Positions 52,556 to 62,598 are shown, counted from the first letter of the stretch. The stretch: 64,000 bases of DNA from CAWBAT01 sp046331665 (GCA_046331665.1 JAXLQK010000020.1:59055-123054); one strand, 5' to 3'. Made by a program: numbers and translations. The notes: generated from the sequence alone by a model not told the origin.

Positions 52556-53671
52556 ATGAGTCGCTCCCTCAGGCCTCCGGATAAAGGCTCCAGAGGTGTC
52601 CTTCGTCCATGGGCGTTCCTGGGATCATTGCTCATTTGGATTGCACTCGCCCATTTAGGTCTCGGCGTGTGCCCTGAATTTTCCCCGCCGGGGCAGCGCT
52701 TCGAATTTACCCAGCCCCTGATGGGAACCACGGCTCGCATCGTGCTTTATGCTGCAGGCCCTTCGATAGCGATGGTGTCGTCGCGAGCAGCCTTTGAGCG
52801 AATGACCTACCTGGAAGGTTTGCTCAGTGACTATCAACCCGAGAGCGAATTAAACCAACTTTGCGAAAATGCCATCGCATCTCCACGCAAGGTCAGCACT
52901 GACTTGTTTGCCGTGCTCGCGGAAAGTCAGGTTCTGGCAATAAAGTCGGAGGGGGCGTTCGATATCACCGTCGGCCCGGTGGTTCAATTGTGGAGGCGGG
53001 CCAGACGCAGGCATGAACTTCCGTCAGATAGCCGGTTGTCAGAAGCCTTAAAGCTTGTGGGCTATCAAAAACTAACTTTGAATCCGGAGATGGGAACCGC
53101 TCAACTTCAGGCACCCGGAATGCAATTGGATCTAGGAGGAATCGCCAAGGGGTATGCAGCAGATGAGGGGCTCAAAACCCTTCAGAGCCACGGGGTCAAT
53201 ACGGCCCTCGTGGCAATTGGAGGCGATATTGCGTTAGGTAACCCGCCTCCCCACAAACCAGGCTGGGAAATCGACATTAATCCTGGACCAGCGTTCCAAA
53301 GAAAGTCATCACACCCTCTCTTCCTCAGCCATCGAGGTGTCTCCACATCGGGGGATGCAGAACAATTTATCGAAATCGCGGGCAATCGTTACTCTCATAT
53401 CGTAGATCCCAGGACTGGCCTGGCTTTGTCAGGCTATCGCAGTGTGACGGTGGTGGCTCCCAACGCCATGGCATCCGACGCCCTGGCAACGACCTTGTGC
53501 GTCCTCGGACCGAGGTCGGGGTTGCATTTGCTTCAATCGGAACCGTGCACCTCAGCTATTTACTTGGAGAGCGTCCACGGGAGAGTGCAGACCTTTACTT
53601 CCAAGAGGTGGAATACTCGCGGAGAGTGCAAGGGACCTGCAACGGCGGGGAAGCCTGCCAAGTCGAAATGA
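52556..53671 (+). CDS. apbE: FAD:protein FMN transferase (ApbE family)
   Basis: About 371 residues from ATG 52556, which follows AAGGAAAGAAGG. It has an N-terminal membrane/export segment, then the ApbE fold: QPLMGTTARIVLY, LEGLLSDYQPESELNQL, GAFDITVGPVVQLW, LDLGGIAKGYAADE, VAIGGDIALG and HIVDPRTGLALSGYRSVTVVAPNAMASDALATTL (Mg-binding Asp). It attaches FMN to Thr of exported flavoproteins such as Nqr/Rnf subunits; none is in the window. Confidence 0.93.
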   Translation: MSRSLRPPDKGSRGVLRPWAFLGSLLIWIALAHLGLGVCPEFSPPGQRFEFTQPLMGTTARIVLYAAGPSIAMVSSRAAFERMTYLEGLLSDYQPESELNQLCENAIASPRKVSTDLFAVLAESQVLAIKSEGAFDITVGPVVQLWRRARRRHELPSDSRLSEALKLVGYQKLTLNPEMGTAQLQAPGMQLDLGGIAKGYAADEGLKTLQSHGVNTALVAIGGDIALGNPPPHKPGWEIDINPGPAFQRKSSHPLFLSHRGVSTSGDAEQFIEIAGNRYSHIVDPRTGLALSGYRSVTVVAPNAMASDALATTLCVLGPRSGLHLLQSEPCTSAIYLESVHGRVQTFTSKRWNTRGECKGPATAGKPAKSK

Positions 53672-53776
53672 ATTGGGATAATTTTTTTACCGGACAGCAG
53701 TGGCCCATGCAACGGACGGACCTTCCGGCTATGCTTGAGAGGAGATTCTGCCGGCCCATCCCGGGATCGGGTTTGA

Positions 53777-55492
53777 CTAAAGACCACCCTTTCGCAACAG
53801 TTCCACTGAATAATTTGCCGCTCTGGCAGTCAAGGCCATATAGGTAATGGAGGGATTCTGGCAGGCTGATGAAACCATGCATGAGCCGTCGGTGACAAAG
53901 AGGTTGGGAATGTCATGGGCCTGGTTCCGTCCATTCAGGACCGACTTCTTCGGGTCCGCTCCCATCCGCGCCGTCCCCATTTCATGGATCCCCTTTCCAG
54001 GGGGGCCAGGCTTCACGGTTCCATGCACCCGGATATTTTTCACGCCGCAGGCCTCCAGCATTTCCGCAGCCTGAACGCGAATATCCTCATACATCCGAAG
54101 TTCGTTCTCGTACCAATCAGCCGTGATGTGTAAAACAGGGATCCCCCACTTGTCGACGACATTCTTGTTAATTTCAACCTTGTTTTCATAGTACGGTAGA
54201 CATTCACCAAAGCCAGACAGCGATGCGATCCACCCACCCGAATGCGTCACGGCCTCTTTAAACTCAGCGCCAAATCCAGGGGGAAGCTCTGTGGACAGGC
54301 CTGGGAATTGGAACCCGCCGGAATACCCAAAACGATGGCTGGAGCCTTGGAATCCATATCCTCTCAAGAACTTGGGATTCTTCGATTTCACATTTTGAAA
54401 TCGAGCCACATAGATACCGTTGGGCCGCCGCCCAGCATCCGCATAATTTTCCAGTCCCGGGAAATCGCCTGCGGCTCCCGTCCCATAAAGGTGATCCATC
54501 AGATAGTGCCCCAGCACCCCGCTTGAATTGGCTAAACCGCTTGGATAACGTGGATTGGCAGAATTGAAAAGGATGCGCGTTGATTCCAGGGTCGAGGCGC
54601 ACAAGAAAACGAGTTTCGCTCGAAATTCCAATTCCTCCATGGAGATTCCATCCACGACATGGGCTCCGGTGACCCGATTGGTGTTTTTGTCGTAGGTGAG
54701 AAAGCGAACAACGCTGTAGGGACGCAACGTCAGTCGGCCCGTGGCCATGGCGGCAGGCAGGGTAGAGTTCAAGGTGCTGAAATACGAACGCGTGATACAG
54801 CCCTGATCGCATGGACCACAATAATGGCAGGCAGGCCTCCCCTGGAGTGGCTCGGTCAATATGGCAGTGCGGCCGATGGTCAGGACTCGATCCCCTTTCC
54901 ATCTGTCCTGCAGGCGCTGGCGGATCATCCATTCACCACAACTCATGGCCATCGGTTTTTGAAATTTTCCATCCGGCAGTTGAGGGAGGCCCTCCTTCAT
55001 CCCGCTGATTCCGATAAACGATTCCACATAGTCGTACCAAGGTTCGATGTCCTGATACTTGATCGGCCAGGGAATCTCCCAACCCTCTTTCTCGTTGGCC
55101 TTAAAATCAAGATCACTCCAACGATACACCTGGCGCCCCCACATGATCGAACGGCCACCCACGTGTCTGCCGCGAAAGTACAGGAAAGGTTTATCCTCGG
55201 GGGTCGTGTAGGGGTGTTCCTTGTCCTTCACAAACAATTCATGGTTGTACTCGCGGCAGGCGTAGCATTGACGCTGGATTGGATAATTCTCCTCCATGAA
55301 TTTCAGATCGGTGAGCCCGCGATAGCGAACATCGTAAGGCATCTTGTGTTCGCTATAGTCGACGTTGGGATCTATGGGCCTCCCTGCCTCCAGGAGCAAG
55401 ACCTCCATCCCCTTTTCGGTCAACTCCTTCGCCGCCCATCCCCCGGTGATGCCAGAGCCAATGACGATGGCATCGTAAACCTTGCTCGACAT
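53777..55492 (-). CDS. GMC family oxidoreductase (gluconate 2-dehydrogenase-like large subunit)
   Basis: A 571-residue FAD enzyme: dinucleotide motif IVIGSGITGGWAAKEL (about 9-24), GRHVGGRSIMWGRQVYRW, a Cys cluster CHYCGPCDQGC (about 223-233) common in this subfamily, and the C-terminal GMC box with HEMGTARMG and SACQNPSITYMALTARAA. It oxidises sugar or alcohol groups. It is encoded 71 bases after a gluconate dehydrogenase subunit 3-type protein, the usual partner; a cytochrome c subunit is not adjacent. Confidence 0.92.
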   Translation of the reverse strand: MSSKVYDAIVIGSGITGGWAAKELTEKGMEVLLLEAGRPIDPNVDYSEHKMPYDVRYRGLTDLKFMEENYPIQRQCYACREYNHELFVKDKEHPYTTPEDKPFLYFRGRHVGGRSIMWGRQVYRWSDLDFKANEKEGWEIPWPIKYQDIEPWYDYVESFIGISGMKEGLPQLPDGKFQKPMAMSCGEWMIRQRLQDRWKGDRVLTIGRTAILTEPLQGRPACHYCGPCDQGCITRSYFSTLNSTLPAAMATGRLTLRPYSVVRFLTYDKNTNRVTGAHVVDGISMEELEFRAKLVFLCASTLESTRILFNSANPRYPSGLANSSGVLGHYLMDHLYGTGAAGDFPGLENYADAGRRPNGIYVARFQNVKSKNPKFLRGYGFQGSSHRFGYSGGFQFPGLSTELPPGFGAEFKEAVTHSGGWIASLSGFGECLPYYENKVEINKNVVDKWGIPVLHITADWYENELRMYEDIRVQAAEMLEACGVKNIRVHGTVKPGPPGKGIHEMGTARMGADPKKSVLNGRNQAHDIPNLFVTDGSCMVSSACQNPSITYMALTARAANYSVELLRKGGL

Positions 55493-55563
55493 AGTTCAGT
55501 TCAACCTCATTCAAAAGAGTTCAATGGCCGGAGCCACTGATATCCCGGGGCTTCGTTCGATTT

Positions 55564-56205
55564 CTATTTCACTGCTTCTCCCGAATCCAGCGGGTGACGA
55601 TGTTCAGGATGTGTACAACCTTTATATTCAATCCATCCATCAAACTTGAGTTCGTCCTCAATGCCCACTTTGGAGGTATAGTAGCCAACCACCGTCAAGG
55701 TTTTTGCCAGCTCAAAGAAGCGTTTTCCTTCCTGTCCCTCCGTGGAGTCGACACGGCTGAGTCGGGTCAACAGGTCTCTTTGCTGCTCTGGCGCGCTATC
55801 CGCAAAGCCCTTGCCATAGAGTTCGAGGCTTCTTCGGTCCAGCCACTCCAGACCATTTATGAATTCGTCCTGGTCCGCTTTGGGTCTCGAGGCCAGAAAG
55901 ACATCGATGAATTCATTGACCCGGGCAGTTTTGGCTCCCGGAGTCCGAGTTTCAGGAATAATCAATTCGCTGAGAACGATGAGGGTAGCATTCTGCTGCG
56001 GCTTGAAGAGGAGAAGAGGCTGTTGGGGTGTTTCGAGACCGCCTTGAGGCAACAGGTGACTGTGAATCTCACGGCCAGTTGCAAAAATAGCTTCGGGGGA
56101 AAGCCCGTCAAAGAGAGCAAGGGACGATACCGCCGAAGTGATATAGGCGAAACGCTTCATGGCTTCTCTTCGGCCCAAGCCCTTCGATTCTATGAGAGGA
56201 TGCAT
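55564..56205 (-). CDS. Gluconate 2-dehydrogenase subunit 3 family protein
   Basis: About 213 residues from ATG 56205. The twin-arginine type leader is GRREAMKRFAYITSAVSSLAL, and the conserved body has ATLIVLSELIIPETRTPGAKTARVNEFID and FFELAKTLTVVGYYTSKVG. These small subunits carry the Tat signal for the GMC flavoprotein, which has none of its own here, so they are probably exported together. First gene of the pair. Confidence 0.9.
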   Translation of the reverse strand: MHPLIESKGLGRREAMKRFAYITSAVSSLALFDGLSPEAIFATGREIHSHLLPQGGLETPQQPLLLFKPQQNATLIVLSELIIPETRTPGAKTARVNEFIDVFLASRPKADQDEFINGLEWLDRRSLELYGKGFADSAPEQQRDLLTRLSRVDSTEGQEGKRFFELAKTLTVVGYYTSKVGIEDELKFDGWIEYKGCTHPEHRHPLDSGEAVK

Positions 56206-56473
56206 TTTACAACTCCATGAGCAGCCGGGCCCGATGAGGAATAGACCCTCCGGCCGGCAAATAAGCAGCGCCGCATAGGATAGCAAAGTTCACAAAAACC
56301 CGAACCCGTTCAGCCGGACTTTTGTAGACAACGAACTCTGTAGCCCGAATCCCCTTTACCAGCGCCTAAGACTTTTCACGGGAAGAACTAATCAAGCCGT
56401 TATGATCTATAGGGATGCCGGGTTGACAACAAAAAGGAGTATACACGATACTGCAAGAAAGGAGGGCTGTTGG

Positions 56474-59449
56474 TTGAATCAAACACGGGAAACGGGAGAC
56501 ATCAGGAGACTTGATAAGAGATTGAGCTTGGGGAAGGCTCTTCTCTTTTCCGTCATGCTGTTTGCCTTCGCCCGGACGGCTTTTCCGCAACAAGCCCCCG
56601 CGAATCAGGAACCCTCCCAAAGTTCCGAGCCCCAAAAGCCTGCACCGCAGAGCCTCTCTGAAGTGAAGAAAGAGGAAAAACAGGAAGTTGGCGAGCCGGA
56701 TGAGGAAAAGCAATCTGAAGAGGAGCTGGAAAAGGCGCTGGAGGAATTCAGGATACAGGCGGATCGCGTTGGATCATCCAATGCCGAGCCCGGGGTCAAA
56801 ATTACTTCGAGCACAAAAGACTATCACGGCAATCTCTATGACTACGTGCGGAACGACTCTTTTGACGCCCTCCCTCATGAAGTTCGACAGGCCGACGGAA
56901 CCAAGTCAGTCTTGAGGAGAAACCAGTTTGGATTTAATTTGTCCGGTCCGGTGTGGATTCCCAAGCTTCTCAAGAAGCGTGAAAATACGTATTTCACCAT
57001 CACCTATGAAGGGACTCGAGAAAAAATCGCCCGGCACAGACTCTATGACCTCCCCACCTCACAAGAACAGCAAGGACAATTCAGTGACCTGGTGGACAAT
57101 GCCGGCCAGCCTGTTGTCGTTTATGATCCCACCACCACCCGACTCAATCCTCAATTTAATCCGCAGGAGCCGGTTTCACTGAGTAATCTTCAATATCTCC
57201 GCGATCCGTTTCCCAACAATCAGATTCCGTTAAACCGCATGGATCCGGTGGCCTTGAATGCCTTGTCCTATTACCCTCAGCCCAACACCAATGTCGGGCC
57301 CTTTCTGCGGAACAATTTTTTTGTTAATGCCGAGGAAACCAACAGCCCCAATGGAATCGTTTTAAAGATTGATCAAACGATCGGACATCGACACAAGATG
57401 ACCTTCGGCCTCGGTTCGTCGACCGGACTGCGCGGCCCCGCGCCGATTTTCGACAATGTCGCCAATCCGGGAGCCCCGCAGCGTTGGATCAGCACACGAC
57501 AGGCAAGTTTTGTGGAGACCTTCAATATCTCTCCGACCTTGATCAATCAATTCAGCGCCAGCACGAATTTCAGTTCCACGGCCCCTACTGAAAACACCTC
57601 GCAAATTGACTACGCCGCGGAGCTCGGACTGACGGGCGTGCAACCGGGAGCTTTCCCTCGATTCAACCTTTCCAATTATGTCCCCATTGGAAGTCAGCCC
57701 GGCTCGCTGGTTCATGACCAAACGGTTTACTATGCCTTTTCCGAAAGTCTGAGTATCCGTTATAAGAAGCATAACCTGAAATTCGCCTTTGCCCCGCTTT
57801 GGTCCCAGGTCAATTCTTATTTGCCCGTGAATCCATCGGGACAATTTCAATTTGACGGCATGCTGACAGGCCTGCCGGGAATCAACAATACAGGGAACCC
57901 CTTCGCCCAATTTCTGCTTGGACTGGTAAGCCAGGGGGGGCAATCGATCGTGCTTCAGCCTTCTTACTTCCGGTCAAATGAATATCAGTTTACGCTGGGG
58001 GACGAATATCAAGTCTCTCCAAGCTTCAGCGTGACGGCCAGCCTTGGCCTGCAAATCAACACGCCTCGCCGGGAGAAATACAATCAGCAATCAACGGTCG
58101 ACCTTTCGATCATCAACCCCGCAAACCAGGTCCCCGGAGCTTTGGTCTTTGCCGGCAGAAACGGAATCTCTGATACATTTTCCCCAACCCAATTCAATTG
58201 GGAGCCAGCCTTTGGACTCACGATCAATCCCTGGGGGAGCCGCCGTACAGTCATTCGCGCAAGCTATTCCCTGGACTACTCCACTTACCCTTTGTACCCA
58301 ACGTCTTTCGGTACGCTCGGGTTCAATGCCGCTCCCGTCTTGGTTTCGCCGAACGATCAACTTGCTCCCGCTACCACATTGCAGGAAGGGTATCCTCCCA
58401 ATTTTTCTTTCCCGCCTGACCTGAAACCCACTGCCGCCAATGGACTGCAAGCAGACTATGTTGTGCCCTCGGGCACTCTTCCCTACGAACAGCGCTGGAG
58501 CTTGGAAGTGGAGCGGGATTTGCCGGGGGACATCGTGGTTCGAGCCGCGTATGACGGATTTCACTGGGTTCATCAATACACCGGTGGCGGTGTTGAGCTG
58601 AATCCGCTTGACCCCACCGACCTGACTTATCGCGATCAATTGAATAACCTGAATTTCAACCTCTCGTTGAGACCTTACCCCCAATTCCTGTCTCTGACAA
58701 CCGGATGGACGAACCCCATTGGCTCCAGCAGTACCAACCGCGGCCTGTTCCGGTTCGAAAAAAGGTTTTCGCGTGGTTTGAGTTTCAGCGGATCGTATAT
58801 TTTAAGCAAGACTCTCGAAGATATTCTGTGGGGAGCCCACCCTCAGAACTCCCTGGACTTGAAACCGGAAAAGTCCATTGCCACTTACGATCTGGCGCAC
58901 CAGTTCACAATCAACTACCTCTATGAATTACCTTTTGGCGAGGGGCGTGCGTACCTCAATCAAGGCGGCTGGGTGGGAGAAGTCATTGGAGGCTGGAGCC
59001 TCAGCGGAGTCACCTATTTCAGATCCGGAACTCCCATCGCGCTCGTCCCGCTATTCAATAACACAGGCGGTGTCACCCAGGCCCTGCGCGTCGATATCGT
59101 ACCGGGAGTCTCTCCCCATGTCTTCGATCCAACTCCCTCCCAGTGGTTTAACGCCAATGCCTTTATCCAACCGGCGGATTTCACTCTGGGCGATGGACCA
59201 CGAACCCATCCCAGCTTGCGAAATCCTGGATTCCAGAACTTTGATCTGTCCCTCAATAAAAGGATCTCGGTCACCGATTCGTGGACCATGGAACTCATCG
59301 TCGAAGCCTTTAATGCCTTCAATCACGGCAATTGGAATAATCCTGATCCCGTCATCGGCTCAGTGGAGAACCCAAATTTGAACGCGGGAAAGATTATCGG
59401 ATCCACAGGCGGGCGTGTCGTGCAAATTGGCGTGAGACTCAGTTTTTGA
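56474..59449 (+). CDS. Oar-like outer-membrane beta-barrel protein lacking the plug domain
   Basis: About 991 residues from TTG 56474, which follows AAAGGAGGG with a seven-base spacer; an ATG at 56402 is open but has no such site. After a signal peptide comes a charged Glu/Lys-rich segment (about 50-105). The barrel region then starts with FGFNLSGPVWIPKLL and ENTYFTITYEGTREK and ends in RVVQIGVRLSF, the aromatic terminus expected for outer-membrane insertion. Typical Oar/TonB-dependent receptors of acidobacteria have a carboxypeptidase-regulatory domain and a plug before this region; neither is seen. It is followed by a VWFA-related gene after 16 bases. Confidence 0.85.
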   Translation: MNQTRETGDIRRLDKRLSLGKALLFSVMLFAFARTAFPQQAPANQEPSQSSEPQKPAPQSLSEVKKEEKQEVGEPDEEKQSEEELEKALEEFRIQADRVGSSNAEPGVKITSSTKDYHGNLYDYVRNDSFDALPHEVRQADGTKSVLRRNQFGFNLSGPVWIPKLLKKRENTYFTITYEGTREKIARHRLYDLPTSQEQQGQFSDLVDNAGQPVVVYDPTTTRLNPQFNPQEPVSLSNLQYLRDPFPNNQIPLNRMDPVALNALSYYPQPNTNVGPFLRNNFFVNAEETNSPNGIVLKIDQTIGHRHKMTFGLGSSTGLRGPAPIFDNVANPGAPQRWISTRQASFVETFNISPTLINQFSASTNFSSTAPTENTSQIDYAAELGLTGVQPGAFPRFNLSNYVPIGSQPGSLVHDQTVYYAFSESLSIRYKKHNLKFAFAPLWSQVNSYLPVNPSGQFQFDGMLTGLPGINNTGNPFAQFLLGLVSQGGQSIVLQPSYFRSNEYQFTLGDEYQVSPSFSVTASLGLQINTPRREKYNQQSTVDLSIINPANQVPGALVFAGRNGISDTFSPTQFNWEPAFGLTINPWGSRRTVIRASYSLDYSTYPLYPTSFGTLGFNAAPVLVSPNDQLAPATTLQEGYPPNFSFPPDLKPTAANGLQADYVVPSGTLPYEQRWSLEVERDLPGDIVVRAAYDGFHWVHQYTGGGVELNPLDPTDLTYRDQLNNLNFNLSLRPYPQFLSLTTGWTNPIGSSSTNRGLFRFEKRFSRGLSFSGSYILSKTLEDILWGAHPQNSLDLKPEKSIATYDLAHQFTINYLYELPFGEGRAYLNQGGWVGEVIGGWSLSGVTYFRSGTPIALVPLFNNTGGVTQALRVDIVPGVSPHVFDPTPSQWFNANAFIQPADFTLGDGPRTHPSLRNPGFQNFDLSLNKRISVTDSWTMELIVEAFNAFNHGNWNNPDPVIGSVENPNLNAGKIIGSTGGRVVQIGVRLSF

Positions 59450-59465
59450 GCGGAAGTCTGGTGTT

Positions 59466-60467
59466 ATGCTCCTCTTCAAGAAAAAGCCCGACAAGGTCAA
59501 ATCAAATTTCTTCATTCTCCTGCTGATGCTGACCATCAGCAGTGCAACTCTTTTCGCTGTCAAGAAAGCGGTTGACGAATCGGCTTCCTTCCGGCTCCCC
59601 GTCTGGATCCAAACATCCGGAACAACCCCGCCTCGCATGGCTTCGCTCAATGAGTTCAAGATTCTTCAAGGGAAATCTCCGGTCGAAGTCACGAGCCTGG
59701 CTACGCCCGCCGCTCCCACCCAACTGTTTATCGCCTTTGACACAGTGGGCGATGTGGCCAATATTACGGAAGCTCGGAATGCGTTAATCCGTGAGATCGG
59801 TGCGCTCGGGAAACAGTATCGCGTCGGGATTCTATCGGCCAATGAACAGGTGACAGTCATTCAGGAACCAACCGCCTCCCGGGAACTTCTCGCGCAAAAA
59901 ATCAACGGAATGAGCCAGATCGGGAAAGCGGGGTTGCTGGACAACTTGATTCCGGTGGCGGATTTGGCCACCGCTGTACTGCTTCATACCAAGGTTCGGG
60001 TCGCTGTCATTTTTATTACCGACAGCGATATCGCCAACTACAAGACCGATTATACCAATGCTCCGGTCAATGCCAGCGATAGCCGCGACCTCAGTCGTCG
60101 CTTCGCGGGAAGGGCTTTGCAAGAAAAGATCACACGGATGAGCAAGGGCATCGCCAGGTTTCAGGTTCCCATCTTTGTGGTTCATATCACACCCGGCGAG
60201 GACACCCTGAATCGGAACTACCAAAATGGATTGAAACAGTTGGCCGAAATTGGGGGCGGGCGTTGCTTCCTGTCGAAATCGATCGGCGATGTCTCATCGA
60301 CGATTCACGAAGCCTTCGCTTGGGTTCAGGGCTTTTATCTAATTGGGTTTCAGCTCACCGGAGCCAAGGGAAGTTACGCCAACATCGAAATCAACTGGGC
60401 ACCTAAAGAAACTACTCCCGGCGAAACCTTCCGTTTAATCCACCCCAATAAAGTCTTTATTCCGTAA
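59466..60467 (+). CDS. VWFA-related domain exported protein (acidobacterial type)
   Basis: A 333-residue protein with a membrane/export helix (about 15-32). A von Willebrand factor A-like domain follows (about 85-290: LFIAFDTVGDVANITEARNALI, VAVIFITDSD, FVVHITPGEDTL), then a beta-rich end. The MIDAS DxSxS motif is not preserved (DTVGD), so metal-dependent binding may be lost. Acidobacteria encode many such proteins, often beside Oar-like barrels, as here. Function unknown. Confidence 0.8.
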   Translation: MLLFKKKPDKVKSNFFILLLMLTISSATLFAVKKAVDESASFRLPVWIQTSGTTPPRMASLNEFKILQGKSPVEVTSLATPAAPTQLFIAFDTVGDVANITEARNALIREIGALGKQYRVGILSANEQVTVIQEPTASRELLAQKINGMSQIGKAGLLDNLIPVADLATAVLLHTKVRVAVIFITDSDIANYKTDYTNAPVNASDSRDLSRRFAGRALQEKITRMSKGIARFQVPIFVVHITPGEDTLNRNYQNGLKQLAEIGGGRCFLSKSIGDVSSTIHEAFAWVQGFYLIGFQLTGAKGSYANIEINWAPKETTPGETFRLIHPNKVFIP

Positions 60468-60499
60468 GCGTCAGGAAACATTTTCCGGTCGTCCAACAC

Positions 60500-60700
60500 C
60501 TCCGTAGCGACAGACATCTTTGGCTGTTGTAGCGTCAGAAGAGGCCCTGAATCCAGCCAGCTGGCCCGTCCGGGATCGCAGGTCCGGGCCACAACTTCAG
60601 GCCTCTCCTATCGGAGCTTGGGGACATTCCTGTCAGGCAAGTTCTACAAACAGGTCGCTCCTGACGGAGCTTTGTTCTCCGTCAGGAGCGACCTGTTCAT
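60500..60700. repeat. Array of palindromic repeat units
   Basis: Three inverted repeats lie in tandem. GTAGCGACAG near 60504 partly pairs with CTGTTGTAGCG ending at 60534. AGAGGCCCTGAA (60540-60551) pairs with TTCAGGCCTCT (60596-60606) around an inner TGGCCCG (60562-60568) / CGGGCCA (60585-60591). AACAGGTCGCTCCTGACGGAG (60649-60669) is a perfect 21-bp inverted repeat with 60677-60697 around a CTTTGTT loop. The flanking 60701-60864 holds nothing I recognise. The whole non-coding gap is 60468-60864. Confidence 0.7.
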
Positions 60701-60864
60701 GCTGAGTTTTCTGTTCGAAGGCCCAGCCGAACTCATCGGTTCTTCGTACCCGAAAGACTGGGAATTATTGCTGTGGTCTGCCGAGCCAATGGCGACTAAA
60801 TGTAAGAATCACCCGCATGTCAAAATGGAGTGGTGATTTGCTTCGTAGTTCGTATTCCCATCGA

Positions 60865-61833
60865 TCAATTCTTTTTCCCGGTCCCGGGATCCGGTTTATC
60901 TTTCGCGGGTTCCGGCATTTTGGCATCGGCCGCCTTGGTCTGCTTGGTGACAACCTGCCCCTCTCTCACGATCTGCTGGATCCGTTGGATCGAGCGGGCA
61001 ATGTCGGTCTGACGCGGAGAACTCACGTCCATTTGGCTGGTGATTAATGCAGAGAGGCGTTGGACCTCCTGGTCCAGCGTCCAATCGTTTCTTTCATGTA
61101 GCTGAAGTCCCTGCCTTAGCAGATCGGTCCGGCGTTCTTGATCTTTCACAAGATTCCGGCTTTTCAGATTTTCCTCTTTCAACCGTTTGACTTCACTGTC
61201 GGCGGCCTTCGCGCCGTTGTCCAGTTTTTGTTGTAACGCGACTTTTTCATTTTGGATATCGGCTACCTTGGCGTCGAGGTCCTGCAATTTCCCTTTGGTT
61301 TGCTCGTCATCGCGGCGCAGTTTTTCGTAATCCTGCTGCAAGGTCTCAAGCTTCTGGCGCGTTTCGCCCAGATTCTTGTTGAGCTGTGTAATTTCTTTCT
61401 GGCGCAGGCCTAAGGAAACCTTCATCTCAGCAGTCAGATCGTTTTTGTCGGCCAGTCCCTGCCCCTGCCGGCGAACAATATTCTGACAATCTTCTTTTTC
61501 CTTCTCCAACACATCAATGCGGCCCTTGAGGGTTTCCAGTTCGACGCGACTCCTTTCCAGACCTTGCGTATACTGGTCCATCTCCGGGCTCTTCGAGGTT
61601 CCCACTGACCTCAAAAAATGATGCAGTGCTTCCGTCTTGTAGAATCCGTAGGCCAAGGCAAAGAAGGCGACCGAGAGCACAATCATTCCCCCCGCCCCAA
61701 GCCTGGACCTCACCCCCAATCCCAAAAGCCAAAACTCTCGCGATTTCCTTCGAGAGCGGACCAGTTCGCCCAATCCGAGGCAAAGAAATAGGATGCCAAG
61801 TACGATCAAGACGGAGAGTAGTGTCTTTTCCAT
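60865..61833 (-). CDS. Membrane-anchored coiled-coil protein, function unknown
   Basis: A 322-residue protein with two hydrophobic segments (about 5-25 and 48-66). A long heptad-rich coiled coil follows (about 85-235, with many KLETLQQDYEKLRRD-like stretches) and a Lys/Pro-rich C-terminus. No enzymatic motif. It may be a structural envelope or cell-division-type protein, but nothing in the neighbourhood confirms this. Confidence 0.65.
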   Translation of the reverse strand: MEKTLLSVLIVLGILFLCLGLGELVRSRRKSREFWLLGLGVRSRLGAGGMIVLSVAFFALAYGFYKTEALHHFLRSVGTSKSPEMDQYTQGLERSRVELETLKGRIDVLEKEKEDCQNIVRRQGQGLADKNDLTAEMKVSLGLRQKEITQLNKNLGETRQKLETLQQDYEKLRRDDEQTKGKLQDLDAKVADIQNEKVALQQKLDNGAKAADSEVKRLKEENLKSRNLVKDQERRTDLLRQGLQLHERNDWTLDQEVQRLSALITSQMDVSSPRQTDIARSIQRIQQIVREGQVVTKQTKAADAKMPEPAKDKPDPGTGKKN

Positions 61834-62192
61834 AAAGGATTCCTTATCCGGGCAAAGGCTACGTCACCCTTTGCCGCGAATCGATCTTAGCTTTACCAAT
61901 ATCATAGAACAAAGAGCCCAATCATCGCACCATCTTCATCAACTGGTGGTTGCCGGCAGGACCTTTGAATGGCCCCAAACCGACGACGGAAACCGTTGCA
62001 AAGCATGGATCCAGTCTTTCATTCCGCTTTCTACCAGCTGCTTCTTTACCCTTTCTCAGCAGGCTTTCCAAGGGTTCGTTCCCATTGACTATTGTAGGAT
62101 TGGTGGTATATTTTTGACAGTTCGTTTGATTCGTTGCCTGTGTCATTCGTCTCCACCGCAATTCACTCTTACGCGCTCCTAGAGGAGGAAGA
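61834..62192. other. Intergenic region between divergent genes
   Basis: About 360 bases between the coiled-coil gene and the ferredoxin gene. TTGACA at about 62115 is a possible -35 for the ferredoxin gene, but no good -10 follows at 17 bases. Overlapping open frames on both strands show no protein similarity. Confidence 0.35.
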
Positions 62193-62552
62193 ATGCTGCC
62201 ACTGGACACCATAGCCCAGATTGAAAAGATGGAGCCAAAGTCAGAGGGTATCGACACCCCTCGCAAGAAGAAGCCGAAGGAAATTGCGGTGATCACAGAG
62301 TGCTGTACGGGTTGTGCCGGCTCGCCGGCTTGTGTCCCTTATTGCCCCGTCCAGGATTGCATGTTCTGGGTGCCAGACGAGGACCACCCTCCTTTTGGAC
62401 ACATTGAAGTCGATCCCTTCCTATGTATCGGCTGTAAGAAGTGCACCAGTAAGGGGCCTGATGGTTCCTTCCTCGACGGATGTCCCTGGGATGCGATTGA
62501 TATGGTCCCCACAGAGGAAATTGAAGCCGTTGTCGGAAAGATGGCCGTCTGA
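62193..62552 (+). CDS. 4Fe-4S dicluster ferredoxin-type protein
   Basis: A 119-residue protein; ATG 62193 follows a strong GAGGAGG. Ten Cys residues make two clusters: Cys38-X2-Cys41-X5-Cys47-X3-Cys51-Pro, and Cys78-X2-Cys81-X2-Cys84-X12-Cys97-Pro. The insertions (GSP in the first half, TSKGPDGSFLDG in the second) make it longer than a bacterial 2[4Fe-4S] ferredoxin. It is a cytoplasmic electron carrier; its redox partner is not encoded nearby. Confidence 0.88.
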   Translation: MLPLDTIAQIEKMEPKSEGIDTPRKKKPKEIAVITECCTGCAGSPACVPYCPVQDCMFWVPDEDHPPFGHIEVDPFLCIGCKKCTSKGPDGSFLDGCPWDAIDMVPTEEIEAVVGKMAV

Positions 62553-62598
62553 GTCAGCGCTTCGTGCCATCAGTCGCCATCACCACCGGGTTTCGGGA

